Below, one piece after another: positions 29,070 to 42,075 of a DNA stretch of 64,000 nt (its first letter is position 1; every line of letters starts with the position of its first letter). The DNA is from Phoebastria nigripes (taxonomy: Eukaryota; Chordata; Aves; Procellariiformes; Diomedeidae). The notes beneath the pieces were generated by a model, which saw only the letters and a program-made list of their open reading frames with translations, had not been told where the DNA came from and made no database searches. A program made the position numbers and the translations under genes. The stretch covers positions 1,450,363 through 1,514,362 of the forward strand of contig JAYKAV010003099.1 in assembly GCA_035582835.1 (NCBI GenBank), written 5' to 3'.

Positions 29070-32000
29070 CTGTGCAAAAGCACGTAGAGAAGCACTTTAG
29101 AGATGATGTGGGAGGGCTGCAGTCTTTCTACAATGGCTAATCCGAGAAGCCACTTCGAAAGGGAGGTGTGAGAAAGATCTCAGCACTGAACATCCCATTT
29201 GCTGCTCCTTCCCTGGGCTGAGCCATCCACAGGCACCTGCTCGCTGGCACCAGCTGGGAACGCAGAAGTTCCTCTGAGACAAGCACCAGGTCAGTCCGTG
29301 CCCTGCCCATGAGCACTGGGAGGTGCGGGAGGATGTCCAGAGGAGTTCCACCAGCCCAGCCGGCCATCAACCATCGCCACACCTTTGTTTGAGCCCCTCT
29401 GTGCAGGGCGACAGTAGTGACAGCACAGGGAGAGGCTGTTAGGAACAGAGGAGAAAACAAACAGCAACAAGAGGAGCTTGAATGCTGATCTCAGCTTGCA
29501 AACATGTGGCAAGATGCCAGCAGCTTTCTTGACAAGCCCTTGCGTCCTTTCCAGGGCGTCTGGCATCCTGGCGGTGACCGCTCCCAGGGCTGGATGGCTG
29601 CAGAGGAGAGCGCAGGGCAGCAGAGGAGCAGGGTGACCAACCTGGGGCCCAGGTGGAAGCAGCTCTGCAGTTCTGGGATGGAGAGCGAATATGGTGCCTG
29701 AGCAGGGGAAGAAACCAGACCCATCTGAGTCCTCATGACAGGGCACCTTTCCTCACTGCAGAGCACCTCTTGTCATCCCAGGGCACCTCTCCTCACACCT
29801 TCCTCTGTGGGCTCATCCAGCCTTTGATCCTGCCCTCAACAGCACTCTCTGTCACATCTGAATCCCTGGTCTCAAGAGAGCAGGGGGCTTAATACTGAGT
29901 ATTGGCTTTTATTTAGGGGGAAATGAAAGAAAGGGTTTCTGGTCTTTGTGATTATAAAGAAAAGCTTGAGAATATAAAGTAAGTGTATGCTAAAGTCTCA
30001 GATAAGACTTTTCCACCTTCATGGGTGTCACTTTTTTTAAGTGTCACAGTTTTTAAGTTTAAGTATTTGAAATCTGGGGGTAACCATTCTGGTTCTTCAG
30101 GTCTTGCTGTTCTTACCCTCCCATTTTGGATTAACCACAGGGAACAGTTTATTCAGCAAACAGCAGAGGGCAAACTCAGCTCGCAGACAGGAGATGAAGC
30201 GCTCTCAGTGCTGGGGGGCTCCAGGCCCCCGTTTCTGCCAGGACAACCCAGGAGAATGGCAGTTGCCACCTTGGTCAAAGACAACCCGGATTGGGTAGCA
30301 GCAGAAAAACTCTTGCTNTAGCAGTGATTCACTCTCCTCTTCATTTTCATACTCAGCCTTTCCACAGAGCATCTTTCTGATGGACTTCAATGGGCAGTGA
30401 CATCCTGGACTGAGGCCTGCCAGTGCATTTCTTAAACACCCGAGATTATGGCTGCAGATGGCTAAGCATCCCTTCAGGCATATCTCAGTTGGTGAATTTG
30501 CCTTCTGTTTGCATGCTGCCCATGCATTGCTTTGGGAGACTTGGTTTCTGCAGTGCTCTGCCCCAGAGTTACTCACAGGTAATTCCTGGGTCTGTGGTTA
30601 CAACCAAAACTACTACAGTCAACATATAATGGCCAAGACTAGGCTAATCATCCAATGCTGCTTCTCTTCCTTGGTTGGATGGTCCTTAGACATTGGTTTT
30701 CTGTGAAGTTTTTCCATTTCTGAATTGTAAATTTGCTTCCCAGAGATATCCTCTCATGTATGCTGAAAGTCTGCAGGTCCCAAGGCTATACTTGCCATTG
30801 GCTCAGATATTCATGGAAGGCTGTGAATACGATAAAGACAAACAAGTAGGGATAAAACACATTTCTTGTTACCCTACAGCAGTGGCCATCAATTATTGCT
30901 GTCATGGGTTGAATTTCAGTAAGTACCCTTACTGAAGAGGCTTTGCATCCTCTTCTAGGCTACACCTCACTGCAGAGCAGAGGAGACTGATGTACTGTTT
31001 CATCAGCATGTTGGTTCATATTGAATCTGGCTCTTGTTTCTGGTTTGTGTCCTCAATTATTTGTTCATGCTTTATAATTCTATAGATTTGCTTTAAGCAG
31101 CAATGTCAGTATTGTAAGTGTTCGTTATTACTGGAAAGTACTCAGATGGTGAGGCAAGATACCGACACCACATCCTTTCATGTACATGGATCCCTGTGGT
31201 CTCTAGAGAAGTTCTCCTGAAGAAACAGACTCAGGCTGCTAATCTAATAAATGTCACTGCAGTCTGTGCTCAGATAGCCCCAGCATTTCAGCTTTTCAAG
31301 TCTAACCAAGCAAGGAATTCCTGAGCTGCAGACTGGAGTCGCGGAGTTCCCATTTCAAGCTGTTCCAAGCCAACGTTTTGGCGTGATTAGAGGTTTCAGT
31401 GCGAGGAATGCAGAGCTTGTCCAAGAGGGGAGCCACAGCTATTCAGGGTGCGCAAGTGATAAGAGCCCTAATTGCAGTCTCGGGGTTCACGGGCAGCCAC
31501 TGTGCCAAGTGAACTGGTCCACTGAAGATTGAGGAGAGAACAGTAATGTGAAACCTCAGCAGTGGGAGGGCAACTTTCAGTGAAGATTTGGTAAGATGGG
31601 AAACTGCGACAGTAACCAGGAAAGCCCAGGGCTGGTCCCAGCCTGCTGGGTTGATGGAGGAGCCAAGTGGAGCGGGAATGCATGTGCTGTGACAGGCAGA
31701 GCTTTCGGCTGCGCACAGGTGACGCTTCTCAAGTCCNTCAGGTCGGACTGGCATCTATTTTGGCACCGTTTTTTCTCAGCAAGCTGTTGGAGCTGACGAG
31801 AGCCAGGAGAGTGACAGATTGCCAGCNTGTTATGCTGCACATCTTGGAGTGTTAGACCACAAATCTGCTGAGAGTTGAAGTGAAACCTATCATTGGGCCA
31901 AATCCCACTTCTGCAGTGTGTGAAACTCCCAAGTCAGGGAGCCAAGTGTGAGCCAAGGCAGATAGGAGCAAATCCATTTGGATTTGTATTTTAGAGCTGT

Positions 32001-35000
32001 ATGAGCAAAATGAGCCAGTCGTGTACAGTTCTGGCCTGCTGACTCCACAGCTCCTGTCACATGGAGCTAAGACAGAATTAGGCCCCGTGTTTTCACTCAT
32101 ATGGCATTTATGATGCATCAGCCCTCAAACACTGAATTTCCCCTGTGGAGGTACTCAGATTACCACCTACTCATTTTAGCAAATTAGACTACAGGCTATC
32201 ACATACCCAGTGGAAGTTTTACAAAAGCCATTTTAGGCTTTTTCTGGAAAGGATACTGCAAAGTTTCTTGCAGCTAAGAATCTCCCAAGAGAGCTGCTGC
32301 TAACCCATCACATGGGATTATCCCACGGAGAGCATATTGTCCAGATACGAGTCTCTGCTTTTTCCCAACCAGTAGTTTCTGCTTCCGTTACACTTGATGC
32401 ACAATGATGAAGTGGGACAAGAAGTGCCCAGTTCTGCCACGCTGTGGCACTCTGAGCTTCAGCGTGGTTTTCTGGTGTTTTTGCAAGGCAAAGGCAAGTG
32501 GGCTTGGTAATTGCTCAACCCTGTACAAGGCTGTTTGGAGTCTGAAGGTTTGTTTGACATGGTTCAGGCTGCAGGCTCACCTCCCAGAGGCTTCAGTTTC
32601 CGCTGTTGTGCACTGCCACTGTTTAGGAAATATTTAAACTAATAACCCACAAGGCCTAGCAAAATTCAGGAAGTGCATATGTATGTGACCCAAAACCAGA
32701 AATTCCTTCTAAGTCTCTGTGTTTTGAAACAGCTGCATTATCATGCAGCTATACTTTTGCGCCCACCAGATATACTCCAAGGATCTTATAAGCCATAATT
32801 CCCAGCTCTGCCAGACACACTCCTTTCTTTCTCTTGCTGGTTTTCTCTGTGTGCCTAGCTTTGTGGGAGTGTTGTGAGTTCCCTCACTTTTGGGAAATAC
32901 GTCCGGCTAAAAGGAAAGGAAATGGTACTTGTTTGTTGTTTTTTTTACAGTGCCTGACTGAGCAATTTACATTGTAAACCACTTTTCACAGCAATTCTCA
33001 GTTAGCAAACAATCAAAGCACAAATCTAGACTTCGATTGCAAGCTGGATGTGACATGAATTTTGTAGTAAGCATATGGTGGGAAGAGGCAGCTGATAAAA
33101 AAAAAAGTGTACTGCTCTGAAGTCTGACAGCCAAGGGCCCAATCCTGCACCCACTGAAATCTGTGACAAAATACGAGCTGAAGTTAAAAGGGACAAAGAT
33201 AAAGACACTTAATAAATTGGGATTTGATTTGAACCTGCAAAGAGCTTAGGGTTGACCACTACATATTGAAGTAATTCTTAAGGATACTTATCATCTGTCA
33301 AATCAGCAGCATAACAAGACTGAGATAAATGGGCTGCCCCATTAACGATGCCTTGTCACAGTTCCCGAGATAAGACACAAATTTCTTCCTCCACAGGTAA
33401 TGTTGTAAAATAGCAATATTCATGTAAAACACTCAGAGATACAGAGGGAGGAGTCTGACCCCGGCTGCAGAATTTTTGCTGGTACCACTGATCTTCTTTC
33501 TTTTTTTTTTTTTAATCCTAGCAGCTCATGCTGTTTCCCATGTTGTTAGGAATAAGCAGATACTTTTCCCATGGTCTGTGTCATACACTCAGTTGCTGAG
33601 TTGTACTGAGTGCTGTACAGAGAACAGCTCAAATGCAGGTGGGAGACTACCATGAAGCTGCCCCAGGCCTGGTCAGGGATTTGCTGCAATAGAGAGATAC
33701 ACTTCCTTTGCAGTGATTACAGCCAGAAACACAAGGAAATATTAAGCTTGTATTTTCCTATTGATGTCCTAAAATAACAAGAGTAATGTGTGTCAGGAAA
33801 GACCTAGACCTTCAGAATATCTGGATGTTATGCTGCATGCCAAATGATGTCTGGAAAAGGGCAAGTGTTCTCTTTATGCGCTAAAATACATATACATCAT
33901 CCAGTTATTGGGGGAAAGTGTGTTAAGATAGGAAATAGCTATCCATGGCCCATTTGGGGTTTTTTCCTATCAATAGGAGACTATGTGAATGGAATCAGAA
34001 GTGAAGAGGCGGGGGGCTGCCTGCACTGTGCAGCTGAACGTGGGAGAGTGCAGGATTGCCATGGAAACCCGCTATAGTAAACGGGGCTCTCCAGCTGCAT
34101 GAGAGGATTTATAGCGCCAGGCTGGGACTAGGAAATTTAAATCAACAATCTACAAGTGAAATGGCACATTTCCTTGCACATTGTCTCCAAGCACTGTAAA
34201 ATGGAAAAGGAAGGGGAGGTGGGTGGGGAGAATTACAGGAGTACAAAGTTATGAGGTGTCTTAAAGCCTGACCTAAAACCCGCAGAAGTTGATGCAAAGA
34301 TTCTTGTGGGTTTTGGTGGGGGCTGGACCAGGCATGCAACGAGCAGGCATATGTTCCCTGTGCACCAAAACAGAGCAGTAGGCACAAGGATGCACCATAC
34401 TTATGTCCAACAGACTCAGAGAGAGGAGAAGCAGAGTCTATTCCCTGCTTGCACAACCCTGCAGATGGCAGACCCTGCAGCTTAGGAGTGCTGCCCAGTT
34501 TGTGCTTTTGGTTTGGAGCTGGGGAAGAGTCCATCTGGTAAAGGCACCCAAAACAGCTTGTTACACCTATAAGTGAGACAAATGTGCTATAAGCCACAAA
34601 CAGTGCTTCTGTAACAAGGGATCAGATGAGTGGGGAATGATTTACTGTTTTCAGATTCTCCCATTTATTGACATTCAAGCACAGTGATATATGGAGTGGT
34701 ATGAGACAGCAACAACGTTATTTTTGCAGTGCTGCCTTCATCACCATACATTACCAAGACCTGAGTGACAGTGCCACATAATCTTCTCCTGGATCAGACA
34801 CTGCACACCTGTCTGATCCTGCTCCCAGCTAAGGGTAATGGTTAAATCTAACTTACATGGAACCACCATGGGGCCAGCATGGCCATTAGCTCCTGCAGAA
34901 CTGCATGTGCTTAAGTAACCTGCCTTGTTGTCATATCTAGTAACAAAGCTCAAAATCTCCTGACTTACCATGTGTCCTGGGCTTAGTGTGACTGGATTTA

Positions 35001-37159
35001 AATATGCAGTTTAGTACACGCCTGGGTATATTTGTGACGTTAAATATAAGAAGGAAAATTCCTTTTGAGCTGGGAATACAGCATCCTTGGCAGCAAAGAC
35101 TCAAAGCTCTGTACACCGTAAGCCTGTTGTACTGTGCTCCACAGCTTTTTCTTCAAATGTTACTTTGTTCTGCTTCAACCTTTCAACAAAGCATCAAACA
35201 GCTACCAAGAATGGCAAGATTTCAGCCTCTTCCTTCAAGAAATGTTGAAGGAATGTTCAAAATCCAAATAGTCCAATCAAAATCTGGGAATTGGGTCCTC
35301 CTGTCCTTCCTCTGCTGCTGCCTGTTTCTTTGCCATCGAGTCCTGCCCACACAGCAGATGCTGCCAGCCAGAGCTTCCACTTCCCTTTTGCGTGTTTTCC
35401 TGGCTGTAGTGCTTTCCTTGGACCTTCAGTGGCTTTCAAAATCCCTCCTGCCACTTTTCAGTTCTTTATTTCCACTCAGCAATTTGCAGGCCATTAATCT
35501 CAGACCTGCATCATTTGCAAATGACATAGTGAGAAGCTTATCTAATTACCTACGTAGAAACTCTTGGGCAGGCTAGTACATTGTGGTGTGTACAGATGCA
35601 CCGTGACAGCTCATCTCTGGTGCGCAACAGCTGTCTTGCATCAGAGCTGATCTGCTCTGTCCCGGTTGAGACACCAGTATAGGCGACTACAAGAGGTTAC
35701 AAGAGCAGAAGAGCTTTATATATCCCACTTACTAAGAACAGTCCCTGGGGCCATTGACCCTCTGCTCATAAATTCACACGATTTCCCCTTGATTATATTT
35801 GTTTTACCACTAAATGCCAATCCAAATTATTGTCAATGGAGAAGCAGCAGGGTAAGCTAACGCAACAGACTGTCTTTTGCCTTGTTATGCTCTGTCAAGT
35901 CAGGTTGCCCTCAGATTTGCCAGAGTTTCATTGCTGCTATCCCCTGGGATGCTAGACAGCACAGTCATTTAACTCAAGAACTTGACTGGAATTTGTTTGT
36001 CTGGTTTTTTTTTTTTTTTTGTCTCTTCGGATAATAATGTAAACCAGCAAAAATATTGCCTTATTATTGACAAAATTAATCTATATGGAGCTAAGTGCAA
36101 AGGAAAATAGATACTAGCTGCATATCCATCTCCAATGGAAAATAAACATAGCATGTGTTTGAAGGCTAAATTCTCTGCTGATGTAAAGTGGTACAGCCCT
36201 GTGCCAGTAAATAGAGCTATCCCAGTTTATGTAAGTAGAGAAGCTGACCCTGAGGAATTTCTGTGTGCTTGCAGCAAAGTTGGTGGGCGTGTTACCTCCC
36301 TGAAAGAACAGATCCTGGACACCTGGAAATGATGGTTATTTAGGGGCTGAGCCACTGTGAGCAAGGAGTGGCACCACTATACAAGAATCTGGTAAGAAAA
36401 CCTGGACTTGGTTAATTGTGCTGTCTGGTAGAAAGGTAGTAAGTTTGTAAAGACCTAGATACATGTGAGTGAAATGTGCTGTTCTGTGCGTAGCCCAGAC
36501 TGGAAGGGTTCCCAGATGCCCCTTTTATGTTTCTATGACAACATCATTTAGCAGCTCTCGAGTGAAAGTCAAAAGCAGCAGCCAGGAGGTAGACACACTG
36601 TTCTGAGGAGCCAAGCCACCACCTTCACTCCCTTTGCTTTTCCAAGGAAAAGTGAGGGGATGGGATTGTAAACGTAGACTAACACTGTGCTTTGTCACTC
36701 CCAAACCTTTCATTCAGAATCAGGACTCTGTTCTTTTCCAAGAGGCCAACGCAGCCTTCAGGCTGCAATCAACAAAGGACACAAATATTTGATCCCAATA
36801 GACAACTTGAGCAAACGTTAACATTAATGTCATCCCTTAGGCAATACAGGCTGTTAATCACATAGTGTAGTCAATACTGCAGTCCATGTTACACTAAAAA
36901 CACGACTGTCATGTCAACCTCAATGTTGAGGTTTGCTGGCCCAGGAAAAATATCAAATATCAGTAGATAAAACTGATTAATAGGTAAAACAAGAAGAGTG
37001 GTTTTACAGATAACAGAGCAGATTGTCTAATTAGAGTTCTGACATAACGCAGAGTAAACACTCTCACTCAGTGAATGCTGCATCAGACCCAGAACTTGTG
37101 TTTGAACTGCAGCATATTTAAACACCATTCTTCCAGATATCAACTAATGGAGGGTGCAC

Positions 37160-37990
37160 TCCGTTCCTGAGAAGTTAGTTGTTCCACTGTTTAATTACCT
37201 ACATTTAAACATCACATCTTATTTCCAGTCTGAATTTGCCTAGCTGCAAGTTCTAGATGTGCCACTTTCTACTAGACTAAAAAGCTTTCTATTCCCAGAA
37301 ATTTTCTTGTCTATAAAGTTAACTGTCACGTAAGATTAAGTCACACCTTAAAATTCACTTAAGCAAGCTAAATCAATTGACATGCTAATTTTGCATCACT
37401 CCTGTAGCTGATATTTATGTTCTTTGCTACAGCGTTGCTTTGTNGTCTTACACTTGGTTTGTTAGCTCCTGGTGCCCTGATAGCCTTTTCACAGCCCCTT
37501 CATTTCAGCATGTGCATTTTCATCTTGTTCTTGTCATCAGGACTGTAAACGCAGTGATGTTTGGTTGTGCTGGAATGCATGCTCCAAAGTGTCCCACCCT
37601 GCCAAACAAACCAATCCCACCTCTCTCATTAATTGTTACTGTTCTTCTAAATTTCATTTTTTACACAAACTTTGCCAGTAATGGCAGATCATTGATAAAA
37701 ACATTGAATAACACTGTACCAAGAGCAAATCCTTTTGGACACACTAGAAATTCCTCCATCAGATAATTACTTTTAGATGCATGTTACCAAATTTTCCATT
37801 CATTTAATATAAGCTACATTGATTTTGTTGAGTACTTTTAACAGAATGTCATGCAAGATTAAGTCAACTGCTTTGCAGAAGTCTAAGTCTATTATGTCAG
37901 CAGAATTACCTTTATTAACTGAATTTATAATCTCCTCAAAAGAAAGATTGCTTGTTTGATGAGCAGTTTTCTGGAGCAATGGATTGACAT
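37160..37990 (-). mobile_element. Decayed CR1-type LINE fragment (reverse transcriptase end to 3' region)
   Basis: Read on the minus strand, interrupted frames show the reverse transcriptase landmarks IIDLDFCKAVDLILHDILL (compare LDFSKAFDTVSHDILL) and, about 120 bp further, PKGFALGTVLFNVFINDL (compare PQGSVLGPVLFNIFINDL). Toward 37160 the sequence resembles the 3' part of amniote CR1 elements (a TTATTTCCAGTCTGAATTTG-like block and a TAATCAAGTCACCCCTTAA-like block). Frameshifts, stops and lost stretches show it has long been inactive. Confidence 0.82.
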
Positions 37991-40900
37991 TCCACGGTGC
38001 TTTTGACTGTGTCCCATATTAGCATGGCATCAGTATTGGACTAACAAGGCTAAAGTTACTTGTGTCATCCCAGTTACTTTTCTAAGATATTTCATTTCAC
38101 TGTTAGTCTCTTTTCAGGCCTTTGAAACTTTCCTTGTGTTCCGTTATTTGCCCAAAAATCAGCATTAATGGTGCAGAAAGTGTGCTGTGTGCCAGTTATC
38201 AGTCCTAAAATGAGAATTATTACTTTTAGAAAATGCTGCTTAATGTTGCTATAATATTGTCCTAATATTCTATTAGAATGATAAGAACAGACTTATCTTC
38301 AAGTGGAAGAAATGCAGAAAAAAATTGTATATCCTGCCATAAATACTTAGCAGAGTTGAGCTGTAAATGGTGATATTTTTGCATTGGCTTTCATTGCTGA
38401 TTAAGAAATTGATGGGTTTAGACCTGAGCCTGTGTGGTTAGACTGCAGCTTTGGTTATAACCAGAATGTGCTTCCTGTCACAAAGAGCTGGTCTGGGGAC
38501 TGCGAGGGGCAACAGTCTGGTGCTACTGCAGGAGCCTCTGCGACCTTGCGGTCTGGTTGGTGACAGAGTCACTTCGCCTGCTCCATCTGCTCCTTCTGTC
38601 TCTGATTCTCTGAGTTGTTGGTTAGTTAAATAGAAATAAACCCTGTCAGTTTCGCGGTGAGTGTTTGGAAAGTACTTGCAGAAGCTTGACTAAACAATGC
38701 AATTAAAGTGTAACTATTGGCAATCTGTTTTAAAAACAAACCCAAACACGCTTGCTTGTAATTAATGTCATTACCAACAGTTACAATTTAAAATGGAAAT
38801 AAAGCCCCCTTCAAAGGTGAAAATCTGTATTTTTCCCCTGGGCTTTCAAGTATAACAAAAGATTACTTCTTAGTTCAGTTAATGCTAACAGGAGGTTTTC
38901 CCAGACTTCCAGCAGGAGAAATTGGGTTTTTGTCTGTTGACTATTGGAAANTGAAGTTGGTTAAACAAACCTGTTGCCATCATTGTAAATATGAGCTGAT
39001 CATGACTGGGGCTCTGGGGTATTTGCCTGAGCAATAAAGCTTTGATAAAGTGCCTCCAAGAAAAGCTCCCTGTTACTGCCATTCAAGTCTTCCAAGCCCA
39101 TAAAAGAGCCAGCATATTTCTGATGAACCACAAGAGAGACTCCCATCACCCTCTTGGGGTTTTGGTTGAAGTCCTAAGAAGACCTCTTGAAGTAGGCACC
39201 TTGCAGGCTGTTAAATTCTCCTGCAGGAACAGCAAGCAGGCAGGGACCATGCTCTACAGAGCGCATGCCCCCAAGCAGTGAGAAGCAATGGGAATTTACC
39301 AAGAGATGAAAAGGAAGCAGAAATCCATGTGTTGCTCGAGCATGTCCAGCTTGCTGCAAATATCACTGAGGTGCCTGGGGGCACGTGTGAGAGGCAATTA
39401 ATAATGCCAAGGCTGTTCACATCCCCCCTAGCTGGTTATCAAATATCATCCATCTTGGATATTGCCATCAGCTCCAGCTTTCCCTTTAGGCCCATTAGTC
39501 AGACTGGGACTCAGATAATTCATGGTCATGGCAAAGCCAAGCTGAAACACAGACCACACCAGTAGCCAGTTTTGAATCCAGGCAAGGAGGAAGATGAACN
39601 TGGCTGCAGACACCCTGAGCACCCTGCTCTGGGGTCAGAGCAGCACTGGGGCTGCAGTGCCACGGCAGGCTGGGCCAGTTTCCCCTTAGCAAGCTGCATC
39701 CAGAGAGAGCAATGCCAGGGCAGAGGAGGAGGTTGGCATGAGGGAGAACGCTGTTACAACATGCATCAGTTGCCTGTGCTTGAAACCTGCTGAGTTCAGA
39801 AGCCTTCCCAGGCACTGTGTACAAACAGTCATTCTGCTCTGAGGTAAAGAGTAAGATTTTGGCTGAAGAGGAGGTGCTGGCTTTTTGGATACAAGGCATA
39901 CATGACATTAGCACAAAGAAGTCAGGACGGTTCCCTCTGGCCCTGCCTGAAAAATCCCCATCTACCAAGCAGACCAATGTCAGGCCATAGGGTTTAATTT
40001 CATCAAACAAGCTATGAGGTTGAGGGCAAGGGTATTTTAAGAGTCTCTTGCTATTTATTTATTGAAACATTTTCAGTCAAGCTTGAAAGCTAAAGGAAGC
40101 GGATGAGTTCTGCCTCTTTGTTTGCCTCTTCCGAGGCTGAGGGGAGTATTAATGAAGAGGAAATTCAGGGACATCAGGGACACAGGATGTATAAATAGGC
40201 ACAAAGCTGGCAAGGCCAAATCCTCAACTGCTGCATGCACCCAAACATAGAGGAATGTAACTTGTGAAAACTGTTAAGGTCTTGATGTGTGTTTTCATGC
40301 TGTACCAGAAGAGAGAGGCAGGCATGAGGGCCTTACCCTGGGGTGGGGAAAGAAAGTTAAGTGCACACTTGCTGTGTTACTACCCAGGTTCTGGGAAGGG
40401 GTTTGCATCCAGCTTTACTGCCCAACAGGCATCTTACCCACCACACCGCTGGCTAGCCTGGGCAGCATGGCTCTGGGTGTGAATGTGAGCCCCAGAGAGG
40501 GTCTCTTTGCTCAGCAGTTGTGGCTGTTTCAGGCGTGCATGCACACAGCTCAATTATACAGAGAAGCTCATTACTCAGAGCTTTTCCTGGGTCTCTGTGC
40601 TCCAAGAGGTTTTAAAAGAGACAACCACAGTCAGCAAAGCAACTCTTCACTCTCAGATGATCCTCCTTATTTCAGGTATGAATAATATTCCTGGCTGTGA
40701 GTCTCTATTACAGGTTATCTGGAGATTGTAATAACCTTTTGTGCTTCTACTTTGGAGAGGAAATAATGGTTCCTCATTGAGTCCCACCCTCTGAACAGAG
40801 GAGTTCTGTTGCCTTGGGACCAGATTCAGTGGAAAGAAGGATTGCAAAAGCCCTTGAAAACTGTAATTCCTTTACAGGTCCCAAAAAAAAGCTGTGCAGC

Positions 40901-42056
40901 ACAGCAGTTTTATTTAGACCTGTTAAATCTTCCTGATGCATGCAGGGTTCTGTTCCCCAAAGAAAGATATTGAACCTTGTTCTTAATATGTTGTTTTAAA
41001 TAACAGGAATGGCTAAGCGCTCCTGCTGAAACCCATCCCTGCCCCATCACGAGTTTCCTGCATGGCTCTGGGCTGTTCTGAGGAGACCGTTGTTGCAACT
41101 CATGTAATTATGTTTTAGGAAAATCCCAAAGCCAAAGCAAATGTTCTTGGTTCAGACAGGCTGCGTGTGGCCCCGGTTTGCACACCAGCCTTCACACCCT
41201 CCAGGGGCATGTCTATTATTCCCTTTTTCTTTAACAAGGCTAACTCCTCTCTTACCCATCTTCACACTGGTTTCAGGCTTATTCAAACTACTTTGCTTGC
41301 AGCTCAGTAATACATTTAAGATCTTCAGACATGAGTTCTTATTCCTTCCCCAGGAGGGATAGGTAGAAGTTATTCTGTTATCTCCACTTTACAAACTAGC
41401 ATATGGCAGCACCAACAGTGATGTTTCACAAGAAAGCAGTCCTGGCCGAGGCTACGCTGCCCATCATCCCCTCCCTTCCAGTCCTGTATTCTTCGTCTGG
41501 TGCCTCCATCTGTGCAGACACTTGCCCAAAAAACTGGGGAAAAAATGGATCTAGCTGAAAAATACCCACTGTGTATGCATGTGCAGAGCATTTGCTGTGT
41601 TACTTTTCACTTGGATTAGTTCTCTGATTCAGTTCAGTGTGTGGCCACAAGAACACTTGTGCTGGACCAGTGCTCAGGAACCACAGGGACAGGCTAGGAG
41701 AAACAGAGGAAGCTTTACTGGCTTAGCTCTTTACTGGTCTAAACAAAGTTGGAAAGGTTAAATGACCTGCCTGGTGGCACAGCCTTGCTCAGTGACCAAG
41801 AAGAGCAGAGGTGATACAGATAAAAATCCGTGTTTGGAACAAGAAAACTCGCTTGTTCATTATGTCAAGGTCTTTTGACATCTATGGATTTTTTACTCTA
41901 TATTAAAAGTTAAAATATAAACAACAACACAACACATGCATATTAGAGTTTGTCTGGAAAGAAAGAGCACGTGCACCAGCCTGATTTATCCTGTCTCTAC
42001 AGGTTTTTGTCTCTTCAGTTTTCGCCTTTACCATAGAACTGCTTTTGACAGCCTTT

Positions 42057-42075
42057 GTTGCTTGCTTGCTTGCTT
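42057..42075. repeat. Short (CTTG)n microsatellite
   Basis: Four to five CTTG units in tandem. Confidence 0.7.

Noticed and set aside
30205..30576. Minus-strand frame with KSIRKMLCGKAEYENEEESE as a possible upstream exon
   Set aside because: The acceptor tract is poor, the plus strand is equally open, and no phase link to the 29013 exon can be shown.
34142..34597. 151-codon minus-strand open frame
   Set aside because: Composition reflects a C/T-rich stretch; no domain or splice support.
35004..35576. 190-codon plus-strand open frame
   Set aside because: No recognisable domain, no splice or promoter context, an overlapping open frame on the opposite strand, and low-complexity Leu/Ser-rich composition typical of chance frames.
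39495..40010. 171-codon minus-strand open frame
   Set aside because: No homology recognised; overlapping frames on the plus strand; contains an N; not bounded by credible splice sites.
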